From Enterobacteriaceae endosymbiont of Donacia marginata (GTDB lineage: Bacteria; Pseudomonadota; Gammaproteobacteria; Enterobacterales; Enterobacteriaceae): 64,000 nucleotides of DNA. Location: assembly GCF_012567685.1 (NCBI RefSeq), contig NZ_CP046184.1, forward strand, positions 354,422-418,421. The letters are read 5' to 3'. Numbering within the stretch: the first letter of the stretch is position 1; every line of letters starts with the position of its first letter. Below, in pieces: positions 41,134 to 50,800 of this stretch. The position numbers and the translations under genes were made by a program. The notes under the pieces are model-generated. The model was not told the origin of the DNA, did no database searches, and saw nothing but the letters and a program-made list of their open reading frames with translations.

Positions 41134-42009
41134 ATGAGAAAAAAAATAATTTTAATAGATGGATCATTTTATTTATATCGTGCTTATTATTCTTTACCTA
41201 ATTTAATGAATACTAAAGGATATCCTACAGGTGCAATATATGGTTTTATTAGAATGTTTAATAAAATTATAAAAATGAACACTAATAGTTATTTTTTAAT
41301 TATATTTGATACTAAAGGAATATCTTTTAGAAAAAAAATTTTTGATAAATATAAATCAAAAAGAATAAATATGCCTGATAATTTAATTATACAAATTAAA
41401 CCTTTATTTAAAATTATACAGGCAATGGGTTATAATGTTATATATATAAAAAATATAGAAGCTGATGATATTATTGGTACTTTAGCAATACAAGCTGAAA
41501 AAAAAAAATTTTTAGTTTTTATTTTTAGTATAGATAAAGATATAACTCAATTAGTTAATAAAAATATAAAAATAGTAAATCCTATTAACTATTCTATTTC
41601 TGGACCGAAGGAAATATATCAAAAATATGGAGTATACCCAAGATGTATTAGTGATTTATTAGCATTAAGTGGTGACCCTATTGATAATATCCCCGGAGTT
41701 CCAGGAATAGGTAATAAAATAAGTAAAAATTTAATAAATAAATTAGGTAATTTAAAATATATTTATAATAATATAAATAATATCAATAATACTAATTTTA
41801 GATCAGGAGATATTATAAGAGAAAAACTTATAAAATATAAAAAATTAGTTTTTTTATATCATGAATTAACAAAAATTAAAACAAATATTGTTATAAATAT
41901 AGATTATCTTAATCCTCTAAATTTAAAAATTACACCACAAATAAATTATTTAAAATATCTATTTAATAAATATGAATTTAATAAATTAAATAAAATTATT
42001 TATAATTAA
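41134..42009 (+). CDS. polA: PolA reduced to its 5'-nuclease domain
   Basis: Corresponds to the first 290 or so residues of E. coli DNA polymerase I (928 residues), the 5'-3' flap exonuclease. Metal-binding acidic motifs are visible: DGSFYLYRAYYS, IEADDIIGTLA, FSIDKDITQLV and SGDPIDNIPGVPGIGNKIS with the helix-hairpin-helix. The proofreading and polymerase domains are absent, and the following 235 bases show no remnants. The same reduction is known in other insect endosymbionts. It probably removes RNA primers while gaps are filled by Pol III. Confidence 0.95.
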   Translation: MRKKIILIDGSFYLYRAYYSLPNLMNTKGYPTGAIYGFIRMFNKIIKMNTNSYFLIIFDTKGISFRKKIFDKYKSKRINMPDNLIIQIKPLFKIIQAMGYNVIYIKNIEADDIIGTLAIQAEKKKFLVFIFSIDKDITQLVNKNIKIVNPINYSISGPKEIYQKYGVYPRCISDLLALSGDPIDNIPGVPGIGNKISKNLINKLGNLKYIYNNINNINNTNFRSGDIIREKLIKYKKLVFLYHELTKIKTNIVINIDYLNPLNLKITPQINYLKYLFNKYEFNKLNKIIYN

Positions 42010-42166
42010 TTTTATATATTTTATAAGTTTATTATATTTTTTTTTAAATTCTATAAATTATTTTTTTATGATTTAAAAAATTACTTATAAATTATAAGTT
42101 AGTATTTATTAAATTATTTATTTTTTTCATATAATTAAATTAGTATTAAGTTATAAAATATTTAAG

Positions 42167-42183
42167 TCTTATTGATAATAAGA
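42167..42183 (+). terminator. Short hairpin between polA and typA
   Basis: Arms tcttatt (42167-42173) and aataaga (42177-42183) pair perfectly around a 3-base loop. It lies in the 235-base gap, about 60 bases before typA. It could be a weak terminator or typA leader structure. The rest of the gap is AT-rich with no gene visible. Confidence 0.3.
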
Positions 42184-42244
42184 TTAAATTTATATTTTAA
42201 TAAAAAATTAAATAATTAAAATATTATTTTATTAGGATTTTTTT

Positions 42245-44083
42245 ATGAAAAAAATACGTAATATAGCTATTGTTGCACACATAGATCATGGTAAAACCAC
42301 ATTAATAGATAAATTATTACAAGAATCTGATAATTTTAGAAATATTTCTATAGAAAATAATAATATAAATAGAATTATGGATAGTAATGAATTAGAAAAA
42401 GAAAAAGGAATAACTATTTTTTCGAAAAATACGTCTATTTTTTGGAAAAATTATAAAATTAATATTATTGATACTCCAGGCCATGCGGATTTTGGAGCAG
42501 AAGTAGAACGTGTTTTATCAATGGTAGATTCTGTATTATTATTAGTAGATGCTGTTGAAGGCCCTATGCCTCAAACAAGATTTGTTACATTAAAAGCTTT
42601 TTCATATAATTTAAAACCTATTGTATTAATAAATAAAATAGATAGAAAATTTATTAGACCAGATTGGGTTATTAACCAAATATTTGATTTATTTGTAAAT
42701 TTAAATGCTTCTGATGAACAACTAGATTTCCCAATAATATATACTTCTGCACTTAAAGGAACATCTGGATATAATATGAATAATATCCAACATAATATGA
42801 ATGTAGTATATGAAACTATTATTAAACATGTTCCTGAACCTCAAGGTGATATTAATGAGCCATTTCAAATGCAAATATCTCAAATAGAATATAATAATTA
42901 TATAGGAAATATTTGTATTGGTTTAATAAAAAAAGGACAAATTAAAAAAAATAAATATGTAACTATTATTAAAAATAATAAAATTTTTAAAAAAATTAAA
43001 ATTTTATATATTATATTTAACATAGGATTAAAACCTATATATAGTGACAGTGCTAAATGTGGCGATATCGTTGGAATTGCTGGTTCAGGATTTGAAGAAA
43101 TAAGTATTTCAGATACTATTTGCGATATTAATTATAATATACCTTTACCTATATTAAAAATAGAAAAACCGAAAATAAGTATGTTATTTCATGTAAATGA
43201 TTCCCCTTTTTCTGGAATAGAAGGAAAATATATAACATCTAATAAAATATTTAATAGAATTAAAAAAGAATCCTTAAATGATGTAGCTTTAAAAATTGCT
43301 GAAACAAAAAATAATAATATTTTTCATGTTTCTGGTAGAGGAGAATTACATTTAGTTATTTTGATAGAAAATATGAGAAAAGAAGGATTTGAATTATCCG
43401 TATCTAAACCGCAAATTTTATCTAAAATAATAAATAATAAAAAATTAGAACCATTTGAAATATTAACTTTAGATTTTGAACAAAATAAAAAAGGTCATAT
43501 AATACAATTAATTAGTCGTAGAAGAGCGATTATAAATAATATTATTTTAGATAATGATACTAATAGAATAAAAATTGAAGCAATTATTTCAAGTAAAGGG
43601 TTAATTGGATTTCGTAATGAATTTATAAATACAACTTCAGGAAATGGTATAATGAATTCTTTTTTTAGCCATTACGATATTAATAAATATCATATGATTG
43701 AAAATAGAAGTAATGGAGTTTTAATTTCTAATAAAGAAGGTTATGCTGTTGCTTTTGCTTTATATAATTTACAATCTAGAGGTAAATTACTAATTAATCC
43801 AGGAGAAAAGGTATATGAAGGGCAAATAATAGGAATACATAATAAATCTAATGATCTTATTGTAAATTGTTTAATTAATAAAAAATTAACTAATATGAGA
43901 GCATCAGGTAATGATAATCCTATTAATTTAATTTCTGTAAAAAAAATGTCATTAGAAGAAGCAATAGATTTTATTAATAATGATGAATTAGTTGAAATCA
44001 CACCAAAATCAATTCGTATTAGAAAAAAATATTTAAAAAAATCCCAGCGTAAATTTAAAAAATTTAAAAACATTAAAAAATAA
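42245..44083 (+). CDS. typA: Ribosome-associated GTPase TypA/BipA
   Basis: Translational GTPase that helps assemble the 50S subunit, mainly under stress. It has 612 residues against 607 in E. coli. GTPase motifs are [15 protein letters not shown], the switch region [15 protein letters not shown] and [24 protein letters not shown] and the C-terminal [12 protein letters not shown] are also conserved. Start context ttattaggattttttatg gives a good AGGA site. It ends only 4 bases from the 3' end of the oppositely oriented tmRNA gene. Confidence 0.97.
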   Translation: MKKIRNIAIVAHIDHGKTTLIDKLLQESDNFRNISIENNNINRIMDSNELEKEKGITIFSKNTSIFWKNYKINIIDTPGHADFGAEVERVLSMVDSVLLLVDAVEGPMPQTRFVTLKAFSYNLKPIVLINKIDRKFIRPDWVINQIFDLFVNLNASDEQLDFPIIYTSALKGTSGYNMNNIQHNMNVVYETIIKHVPEPQGDINEPFQMQISQIEYNNYIGNICIGLIKKGQIKKNKYVTIIKNNKIFKKIKILYIIFNIGLKPIYSDSAKCGDIVGIAGSGFEEISISDTICDINYNIPLPILKIEKPKISMLFHVNDSPFSGIEGKYITSNKIFNRIKKESLNDVALKIAETKNNNIFHVSGRGELHLVILIENMRKEGFELSVSKPQILSKIINNKKLEPFEILTLDFEQNKKGHIIQLISRRRAIINNIILDNDTNRIKIEAIISSKGLIGFRNEFINTTSGNGIMNSFFSHYDINKYHMIENRSNGVLISNKEGYAVAFALYNLQSRGKLLINPGEKVYEGQIIGIHNKSNDLIVNCLINKKLTNMRASGNDNPINLISVKKMSLEEAIDFINNDELVEITPKSIRIRKKYLKKSQRKFKKFKNIKK

Positions 44084-44087
44084 TTAT

Positions 44088-44447
44088 TGGAGCTGGGGGG
44101 ATTCGAACCCCCGTCCAAAATTACTACACTTTCGGAACTACATGTTTAGTTTTATCTTTTGAAAAATTATTAATATAAACTGATAAAACAAAGTTTAATA
44201 TTATATAGTCTAATAATTCTTTAATATATAATTTTTAGACCAATTATATACGATCTCTTTTATTTATGACCTATTTACTTTTTATCAAAGAGAAAAATAA
44301 TAAGCAATAGGGCTTTTACAGTTTTTTATGCTGCTAAAGCATAGTTTTGATTATTTGCAACTATTTTGTACGGTTTTTTTACAAGGCCTACCGTTCCTTG
44401 ACATGCTCCTAGAGTTTTATAACCTTGTCAAATCCATAATCAGCCCC
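44088..44447 (-). ncRNA. ssrA: tmRNA (transfer-messenger RNA)
   Basis: Rescues stalled ribosomes by acting as tRNA-Ala and then mRNA. The 5' end reads GGGGCTGATTATGG and the 3' end CAGCTCC plus discriminator A, forming the acceptor stem with the G3-U pair that AlaRS needs. The T arm has GGGGGTTCGAATCCCCC. The tag frame at 44326-44358 starts with resume codon GCA and encodes ANNQNYALAA then TAA, against ANDENYALAA in E. coli. The length of 360 is near the E. coli 363. CCA is not encoded. smpB ends 7 bases upstream, so ssrA is probably transcribed from the smpB side. Confidence 0.97.
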
Positions 44448-44454
44448 ATATATT

Positions 44455-44912
44455 TTAAAGATTTTTTTTTAAAAAACGTAATTTATTAAAATTCCATTCT
44501 TTATTTTTTAATATATTTCTTTTATCGTATTTTTTTTTACCTTTAACAATTGCAATTTTTAATTTACACCAAGATTTTTTCCAAAAAAGGCCCATTACAA
44601 CAACTGTAAAACCTTTTAAATTTATATAGTTTTTTAATAATTCTATTTCTTTTTTTTTTAATAACAATTGTTTTTTTCTATTATTATCATATTTAATATG
44701 ACTACAAGTGGTGATTATAGGACTAATATTCAAATTAAATACAAAAACTTTATTATATACAAAACTTATATAACTATTAATAATAGTCACCTTATTTAAT
44801 CTTAAAGATTTTACCTCCCAACCTTCTAAAACAAGGCCTGCATTCATTTTTTCCTTAATAAAAAAATTATAAAAAATTTTTTTATTAAAAATAATATATT
44901 TTTTTTTTCCAT
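44455..44912 (-). CDS. smpB: SmpB tmRNA-binding protein, with a poly(A) frameshift near the start
   Basis: Binds tmRNA and delivers it to stalled ribosomes. The ATG-initiated frame at 44847 gives 130 residues (GLVLEGWEVKSLR, GFTVVVMGLFWKKSWCK, IAIVKGKKKYDKR) but lacks the family N-terminus. Upstream in the same frame codons continue without a stop and read IIFNKKIFYNFFIKEK, matching E. coli IALNKRARHEYFIEEE. An ATG at 44912 would start this as MEKKKY, but it is separated by ten A (44899-44908) where eleven are needed. Either slippage makes full-length protein, or the AAGGA before the ATG at 44847 starts a short one. As in E. coli it precedes ssrA. Confidence 0.88.
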
Positions 44913-45139
44913 TATAAAATATTAAATATTAAATATTATTAATTATAATAAATTTATGTAATAATTTCAATATATTATAAAATAATATATATTTTTTAAA
45001 AAAAAAATTTTAAATTATATTTTATTTTATTATTATTTAATAAATTTGTAATATTTATTATTTAAATAATAATATATTATTATTTATAATAAGTGTTTAT
45101 TTTTAAAATTTTTTATAAAAAATTATATAAGGATAATAT

Positions 45140-45805
45140 ATGAAAAATAATCAATCATTAAATGATATAGAAAAAAATAATATAGAAAAAAAAGAGAATA
45201 ATAATAAATTAAACAATTTAAAAAAAAATAATAATATAAAAAATGAAGAATCTATAAATAAATATAAACAAAAAAATACTATTGAATATTTTAAAGAAAA
45301 AAATGATAGTTATAAACTTGAAATTATTAAATTTAAAACTAAATTAAAAAAATATAAAAATGACATATGGGATTTAAAGTTACGTTCTCAAGCTGAAATT
45401 GAAAATATTAGACATAGATCTTTACTAGAAATAGAAAAAGCCTATAAATTTTCATTAGAAAAATTTATCAATGAATTACTACCTGTAATAGATAATTTAG
45501 AAAGAGCTATTAATTTAAAAATAATACAAAAAAATAAAATTAATTCATCTATAATAGAAGGTATTAAGTTAACTTTAAAATCACTTTTAATATTAATTAA
45601 AAAATTTGGTGTTAGTATTATAGATGAAATTAATATACCTTTTGATCCTTCTAAACATCAAGCAATGTCTCTTATTGAATCAGATATTATTAAAGAAAAT
45701 TATATTATAGAAATTTTACAAAAAGGATATTTTCTTAATAATAGATTATTAAGACCAGCTATGGTTATAGTATCAAAAATTAAAAAAATTGAGAAGCATA
45801 ATTAA
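45140..45805 (+). CDS. grpE: Nucleotide exchange factor GrpE
   Basis: Releases ADP from the DnaK chaperone. It has 221 residues against 197 in E. coli. The first 60 residues are Asn/Lys/Glu-rich low complexity, followed by the long coiled coil (LRSQAEIENIRHRSLLEIEK), LLPVIDNLERAI and the beta domain with FDPSKHQAMSLIES and GYFLNNRLLRPAMVIVSK. AAGGA lies 6 bases before the ATG. No sigma-32 promoter can be recognised upstream. The 227-base gap to smpB is AT-rich with nothing else visible. Confidence 0.95.
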   Translation: MKNNQSLNDIEKNNIEKKENNNKLNNLKKNNNIKNEESINKYKQKNTIEYFKEKNDSYKLEIIKFKTKLKKYKNDIWDLKLRSQAEIENIRHRSLLEIEKAYKFSLEKFINELLPVIDNLERAINLKIIQKNKINSSIIEGIKLTLKSLLILIKKFGVSIIDEINIPFDPSKHQAMSLIESDIIKENYIIEILQKGYFLNNRLLRPAMVIVSKIKKIEKHN

Positions 45806-45816
45806 TATTTATTTTA

Positions 45817-45859
45817 ATAATATGTTCATATACTATTAAATAGTTTATGAACATATTAT
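45817..45859 (+). terminator. Long hairpin after grpE
   Basis: Two 21-base arms (45817-45837 and 45839-45859) are complementary except at one position and meet at a central A, with core atgttcat and atgaacat. It starts 11 bases past the grpE stop and 49 bases before rpmB. This is the longest inverted repeat I noticed in the window. It most likely ends grpE transcription, though no perfect T run follows. Confidence 0.65.
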
Positions 45860-45907
45860 TTATATAAATATATTTTAAAAATTTATAAAAAAATAAGGTA
45901 TTAATAA

Positions 45908-46132
45908 ATGACTAAATTTTGTCAAATAACAGGTAAAAAAACTATAAAGGGTAATAATCGTTCTCATGCAATGAATGCTACTAAAAGAAAATTTTTACCT
46001 AATATTCATTACCATAAATTTTGGTTAGAAAAAGAAAAAAGATTTATAACTATAAGAACATCTGCAAAAGGGATAAGATTAATAAATAAAAAAGGAATAG
46101 AAAATACTTTTTTATATAAAAAATTAAGGTAA
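45908..46132 (+). CDS. rpmB: 50S ribosomal protein L28
   Basis: Large-subunit ribosomal protein. It has 74 residues against 78 in E. coli. [34 protein letters not shown] and [17 protein letters not shown] match the family closely. An aaggt site lies 7 to 11 bases before the ATG. It is followed by rpmG after 4 bases, the usual rpmBG pair. The last four residues of the E. coli protein are missing. Confidence 0.97.
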   Translation: MTKFCQITGKKTIKGNNRSHAMNATKRKFLPNIHYHKFWLEKEKRFITIRTSAKGIRLINKKGIENTFLYKKLR

Positions 46133-46136
46133 TTTT

Positions 46137-46301
46137 ATGGCAAAAAAAACACGTGTTATAATAAAATTAATTTCATCAGCTAAAACTGGTCATTTTTATA
46201 CTATTACTAAAAATAAAAAAAATATAAAAAAATTAGAAATTAAAAAATTTGACCCTTATATTAGAAAACATATATTATATAAAGAAAAAAAAATTAAATA
46301 A
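46137..46301 (+). CDS. rpmG: 50S ribosomal protein L33
   Basis: A short gene of 54 codons. Translation from the ATG at 46137 gives [20 protein letters not shown], followed by [28 protein letters not shown] and KKIK, then TAA. E. coli L33 has 55 residues with the same pattern (IKLVSSAGTGHFYTTTKNK, KKFDPVVRQHVIYKEAKIK). The ribosome binding site aaggt lies inside the end of rpmB, 8 bases before the ATG. Confidence 0.97.
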   Translation: MAKKTRVIIKLISSAKTGHFYTITKNKKNIKKLEIKKFDPYIRKHILYKEKKIK

Positions 46302-46335
46302 AAATAAATTTTATTTAATTAATAATTAATTATAT

Positions 46336-46385
46336 ATTAATCAATAATGTTATCTTAATAATTAACCATTATTGATTAATTTTTT
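46336..46385. terminator. Bidirectional terminator between rpmG and rpmE
   Basis: Arms attaatcaataatg (46336-46349) and cattattgattaat (46367-46380) are perfect 14-bp complements with a 17-base loop. Five T follow directly on the plus strand. It lies in the 92-base gap between the convergent rpmG and rpmE. Confidence 0.7.
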
Positions 46386-46393
46386 AAAAAATT

Positions 46394-46615
46394 TTATTCA
46401 AATATTTTAGAATTTTTAAATCTTTTCTTAAATTTTTCTACACGTCCTTTAGTATCTGTTATTTTTTGTTTCCCTGTATAAAAAGGATGACATAAATTAC
46501 AAACATCTAAATTAAATTCTTTATTATTTTTTAAAGTTGATCTAGTATTAATAATATTACCACAAGAACATTTCATAGTAATTTTATTATATTGAGGATG
46601 AATATTTTTTTTCAT
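46394..46615 (-). CDS. rpmE: 50S ribosomal protein L31 (zinc-binding type)
   Basis: Large-subunit protein that helps bridge the subunits. It has 73 residues against 70 in E. coli. The start [12 protein letters not shown], the zinc cysteines in MKCSCGN and [14 protein letters not shown], and the end [10 protein letters not shown] are all present. Because the cysteines are kept, it is the zinc form. It is divergent from priA, as in E. coli. Confidence 0.97.
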   Translation of the reverse strand: MKKNIHPQYNKITMKCSCGNIINTRSTLKNNKEFNLDVCNLCHPFYTGKQKITDTKGRVEKFKKRFKNSKIFE

Positions 46616-46713
46616 AAATTACCAATAATATTTTTTTAAAAAACTATTATTTATTTTATAAATAAATTTTTTTATTACAAGGTTATTTTATAAAAAAATA
46701 AAAATATTAAATT

Positions 46714-48747
46714 ATGAAAATCATTAAAGTAGTATTTAATAATGCTATTATTTATAAAAAATTTGATTATTTATTATCTAAAAATATACCAATCTATATT
46801 GGATGTAGAGTAATAGCACCTATAAAAAAAAAGAATTATATAGGAATAGTCATAAAAATACAAAATAATTCTAAAATATCTATAAAAAAATTAAAATTTT
46901 TACATAAAATTTTAGATAAAACATCACTTTTTAATTCTTTAATTTTAAAATTTGCAAGTAAAGTTTCTAAATATTATCAATTTCCTATTGGATTAATTTT
47001 ATTTCAAATATTACCAATTTTTTTGAGAAAAAAAAATAAATATGTTTTAAATTTAAAAAATAATTTGCAATTTAATAAAATTAATATGATAAATAATAAT
47101 AAAATAATAAAATTATATAATAATAAAAATAAAAAAAAATTTATTATTAATAATAAAAAAAATAATATATTAAATTTTTTTCAAAAAAAATATTTTCAAC
47201 CAAATTTTTTTGTTTGGATTACACAAGATAATATTATTTTTCTTGAAAAAATAAATATTTATTTAGATCTTATAAAAATTATTTTATCTCAAAAAAAACA
47301 AATTTTAATAATAGTACCTCAAGAATATAATTTACTAAATTTATATCAATATTTTATGTCTAAATTAGATATTTTAATCTGTTTATTATATTCAAATTTT
47401 TCAAATAAAAAAATATTATCAATTTGGGAAAATATAAAAAATGGGACAATATCAATTATTATTGGTACAAAATTTACTATTTTTACACAATTTTTAAAAT
47501 TAGGATTAATTATTTTAATAGAAGAACATAATTTTATATATAAAAAAACAAACATATTTAAATATAATATACGAGATATTGCTATTTTAAGAGCAAAAAT
47601 AGAAAATATTCCCATAATACTATGCTCTAAAACATTAAGTTTAGAAACATTATATAATATTAATATAGGGAAATTTAAATTATTATTTCAAAATAATAAA
47701 AAAATATTATATAAAAATTTTTTTAAATTTAAAATATTGGATATAAATAAACAAATATTACAGTTACAATTATTTTCTAAAATTTTAATTAAAAATATAC
47801 AAGTATGTATTGAAAATAATGAACAAATTATTATTTATAATAATCATCAAGGTTATTCAAAATTAGTTTTCTGTTTCTTTTGCAAAAAACCATTAAAATG
47901 TATTAATTGTAATACAAATTATATTTTTTATAAAAAATTATGGAAATTATATTGTATATATTGTAAAAAAAATATTAGTATGTTAGATTACTGTCCTTTA
48001 TGTAAAAAAAATTTTTTTATACCAATTGGTATTGGAAATGAAAAATTAATTGAGTTTTTAAGGAAATTATTTCCTAATATATTACTTTTAAATATTACCA
48101 ATAAGAATTTTATAAAAAAAACTTTATTAATTAAAAATAATAAACCAGCTATAATAATAGCTTCTCAAATTTTATATAAAGAATATTTTTCTTTTTTAAA
48201 AAATAATTTAATTATTATTTTGAATATAGATAGTGTTTTTTTTTCAAAAAATTTTAGAGCAATAGAATATTTTTCACAATATATTTTTAATATATTAAAT
48301 AATCATTTAGATATAAAAAAAAAAACAATTATTATTCAAACACATTATCCGCAAAATAAAATTATTAAAAAAATTTTTAAAAAATATAATACATATTTTG
48401 ATATATCAAATTTTCTTTTAAAAGAAAGAGAAATGATGTTATTACCACCTTTTACTAATCATATTATTTTAATATTAGAATCTAATGATAAAAAAATTTT
48501 ATTAAATTTTTTAAATATTTTAAAAAAAAAAATTATATTTAAGTATATAAATGAAAAAAATTTTTTTATTATTGGACCTTTATCATTAATACAAAATAAA
48601 AGGAAAGGATTATTTCGAAAACAAATTATTTTACAACATATTTTTAAAAAAAAATTACAAATTATTATAAAATATATTATTTCTATTTTTAAAAAAATTA
48701 TAAATTCTAATAAAATAAAATTGATAATTAATGTTGATCCAACATAA
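46714..48747 (+). CDS. priA: PriA replication-restart protein with degenerate helicase motifs
   Basis: PriA reloads the replisome at stalled forks. The 677-residue protein (732 in E. coli) aligns over its length: KFDYLLS, GCRVIAP and QFPIGLILFQILPIFLR in the N-terminal DNA-binding part, all eight zinc cysteines (CFFC, CINC, CIYC, CPLC), and REMMLLPPF at the end. The ATPase motifs have decayed: Walker A GSGKT reads FLEKI, Walker B DEEH reads IEEH, motif III GSAT reads CSKT, and the motif VI QVAGRAGRAG is NILNNHLDIK. The frame is open with no stop, so the protein is probably made but not a helicase. The place beside rpmE is as in E. coli. Confidence 0.9.
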   Translation: MKIIKVVFNNAIIYKKFDYLLSKNIPIYIGCRVIAPIKKKNYIGIVIKIQNNSKISIKKLKFLHKILDKTSLFNSLILKFASKVSKYYQFPIGLILFQILPIFLRKKNKYVLNLKNNLQFNKINMINNNKIIKLYNNKNKKKFIINNKKNNILNFFQKKYFQPNFFVWITQDNIIFLEKINIYLDLIKIILSQKKQILIIVPQEYNLLNLYQYFMSKLDILICLLYSNFSNKKILSIWENIKNGTISIIIGTKFTIFTQFLKLGLIILIEEHNFIYKKTNIFKYNIRDIAILRAKIENIPIILCSKTLSLETLYNINIGKFKLLFQNNKKILYKNFFKFKILDINKQILQLQLFSKILIKNIQVCIENNEQIIIYNNHQGYSKLVFCFFCKKPLKCINCNTNYIFYKKLWKLYCIYCKKNISMLDYCPLCKKNFFIPIGIGNEKLIEFLRKLFPNILLLNITNKNFIKKTLLIKNNKPAIIIASQILYKEYFSFLKNNLIIILNIDSVFFSKNFRAIEYFSQYIFNILNNHLDIKKKTIIIQTHYPQNKIIKKIFKKYNTYFDISNFLLKEREMMLLPPFTNHIILILESNDKKILLNFLNILKKKIIFKYINEKNFFIIGPLSLIQNKRKGLFRKQIILQHIFKKKLQIIIKYIISIFKKIINSNKIKLIINVDPT

Positions 48748-48806
48748 TTTAAAATATTAAAAATAGATCTATTTAGTATTTTATACTTAAATAAGGTAAA
48801 TATTGT

Positions 48807-50690
48807 ATGTATGATTTTAATAAATTTGATGTAATAGTTGTAGGTGGAGGACATGCTGGAACAGAAGCTGCTATCGCTAGTGCAAAAATGAAAAAAAAAA
48901 CGCTCTTAATTACAAATAATTTAGATACAATAGGGCAAATGTCTTGTAATCCAGCAATAGGTGGGGTTGGTAAAAGTCATTTAGTAAAAGAAATAGATGC
49001 ATTAAATGGGATAATGGCCACAGCAATTGATTATTCTGGAATTAATTTTAAAATACTTAATAGTAGTAAGGGTCCCGCAGTTCAATCAACAAGAGCACAA
49101 GCGGATAGAGAAATATATAAATCTCAAATTAAATTACTTTTAAGTAAAGAAAAAAATTTATTTTTTTTCCAACAAGAAGTAAAAAAAATAATAATTAAAA
49201 ATTATAAAATAATAGGTATTCTTACTAAAAATAATGATATTATAAATGCAAAAGTTGTAATTTTAACTACTGGTACTTTTTTAAATGGTAAAATTTTTAT
49301 TGGATTAAATAATAAATTTAATGGTGGTCGAATTAATGATTCCTCATCTACAGACTTAGCCAATTTTTTAAATGAATTACCCTTAAAAAAGGGAAGATTA
49401 AAAACAGGTACTCCTCCTAGAATTGATAAAAGAAGTATTGATTTTTCTAAATTAGAAATACAAAATAGTGATATTCCTTTACCTTATTTTTCTTTTATCG
49501 GTAATGCTGAACAACATCCTAAACAATTACCTTGTTATATTACATATACTAATAAAAATACACATCAAATAATAATAGATAATATTATTCAAAGCCCAAT
49601 ATATGCTGGGTTAATTAAAAGTAAAGGGCCTAGATATTGTCCTTCTATTGAAGACAAAATTATTAAATTTCCTAATAAAGATCAACATCAAATATTTTTA
49701 GAACCAGAAGGTATATTTAGTTATGAGATATATCCTAATGGTATTTCTACTAGTCTTCCTTTTGATATGCAGTTTACTATTATAAAATCTATTAAAGGTT
49801 TAGAAAATGCATATATTACAAGACCAGGATATGCTGTAGAATATGATTTCTATGATCCTAAAGGATTAAAACCTACAATGGAAAGTAAATTTATAAAAGG
49901 ATTATTTTTTGCAGGACAAATTAATGGTACTACTGGGTACGAAGAAGCTGCGGCACAAGGATTAATAGCTGGATTAAATGCTTCTCTTTTAATTGATAAA
50001 AAAAAAAACTGGTATCCATTAAGAAATCAAGCATATATTGGAGTATTAATAGATGATTTATGTACTTTAGGTACAAAAGAACCGTATCGGATGTTTACTT
50101 CTAGAGCAGAATATAGATTACTTTTAAGAGAAAACAATGCAGATATCAGATTAACAGAAATAGGATATAAATTAGGTTTAGTTGATAATTTACGTTGGCA
50201 AAAATTTAATGAGAAATTAGAAAATATTGAAAAAGAATATCAAAAAATTAAAAATTTTTATCTTAATTATAATGACAAAAAAAATATTAAAAAAATTAAT
50301 CTTTTATTAAAAAATCCTATTAAAAATAATATAAATGGTATAAATTTATTAAAACGTTCTGAAATTAATTGTTTAGATTTAATAAAATTAAATATTTTTA
50401 ATTTTAAAATAAAAAATTTAGAAACTATTAAGTATATTGAGACAGAACTAAAATATCAAGGATATATAAAAAGACAAGAACAATTTATAAAAAAATTTAA
50501 AAAAAATGAAAAAATATTAATACCAATAAATATTAAATATTTTAATATAAAAAGTTTATCAAATGAAGCAATAGATAAATTTAACTTATATAAACCTTTT
50601 AACCTTGGCCAAGCTTCTAGAATACCTGGTATAACACCTGCCGACATTTCAATACTTTTAATTTATTTATTAAAAACTAAAAATAATTAA
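48807..50690 (+). CDS. mnmG: tRNA uridine-5-carboxymethylaminomethyl enzyme MnmG (GidA)
   Basis: FAD protein that, with MnmE, modifies the wobble uridine of tRNAs. It has 627 residues against 629 in E. coli. The FAD loop is [35 protein letters not shown] carries an important cysteine just before it. [27 protein letters not shown] and [15 protein letters not shown] are intact, and the C-terminal helical domain ends in [18 protein letters not shown]. In E. coli rsmG and the atp operon follow. Here a glmU remnant follows at once. Confidence 0.97.
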   Translation: MYDFNKFDVIVVGGGHAGTEAAIASAKMKKKTLLITNNLDTIGQMSCNPAIGGVGKSHLVKEIDALNGIMATAIDYSGINFKILNSSKGPAVQSTRAQADREIYKSQIKLLLSKEKNLFFFQQEVKKIIIKNYKIIGILTKNNDIINAKVVILTTGTFLNGKIFIGLNNKFNGGRINDSSSTDLANFLNELPLKKGRLKTGTPPRIDKRSIDFSKLEIQNSDIPLPYFSFIGNAEQHPKQLPCYITYTNKNTHQIIIDNIIQSPIYAGLIKSKGPRYCPSIEDKIIKFPNKDQHQIFLEPEGIFSYEIYPNGISTSLPFDMQFTIIKSIKGLENAYITRPGYAVEYDFYDPKGLKPTMESKFIKGLFFAGQINGTTGYEEAAAQGLIAGLNASLLIDKKKNWYPLRNQAYIGVLIDDLCTLGTKEPYRMFTSRAEYRLLLRENNADIRLTEIGYKLGLVDNLRWQKFNEKLENIEKEYQKIKNFYLNYNDKKNIKKINLLLKNPIKNNINGINLLKRSEINCLDLIKLNIFNFKIKNLETIKYIETELKYQGYIKRQEQFIKKFKKNEKILIPINIKYFNIKSLSNEAIDKFNLYKPFNLGQASRIPGITPADISILLIYLLKTKNN

Positions 50691-50800
50691 TATATTTAAA
50701 TTTAAAAAAGTAATTAAAAATATTTAATTAAATTTAATAATATATATAAATAAAACTTATTATTAAATATTTAAATTTAATTAAAAGAAATACATAATGT

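Noticed and set aside
43741-44118. Minus-strand open frame at the end of typA
   Set aside because: It is antisense to a conserved gene, runs into the tmRNA 3' end, and matches no family.
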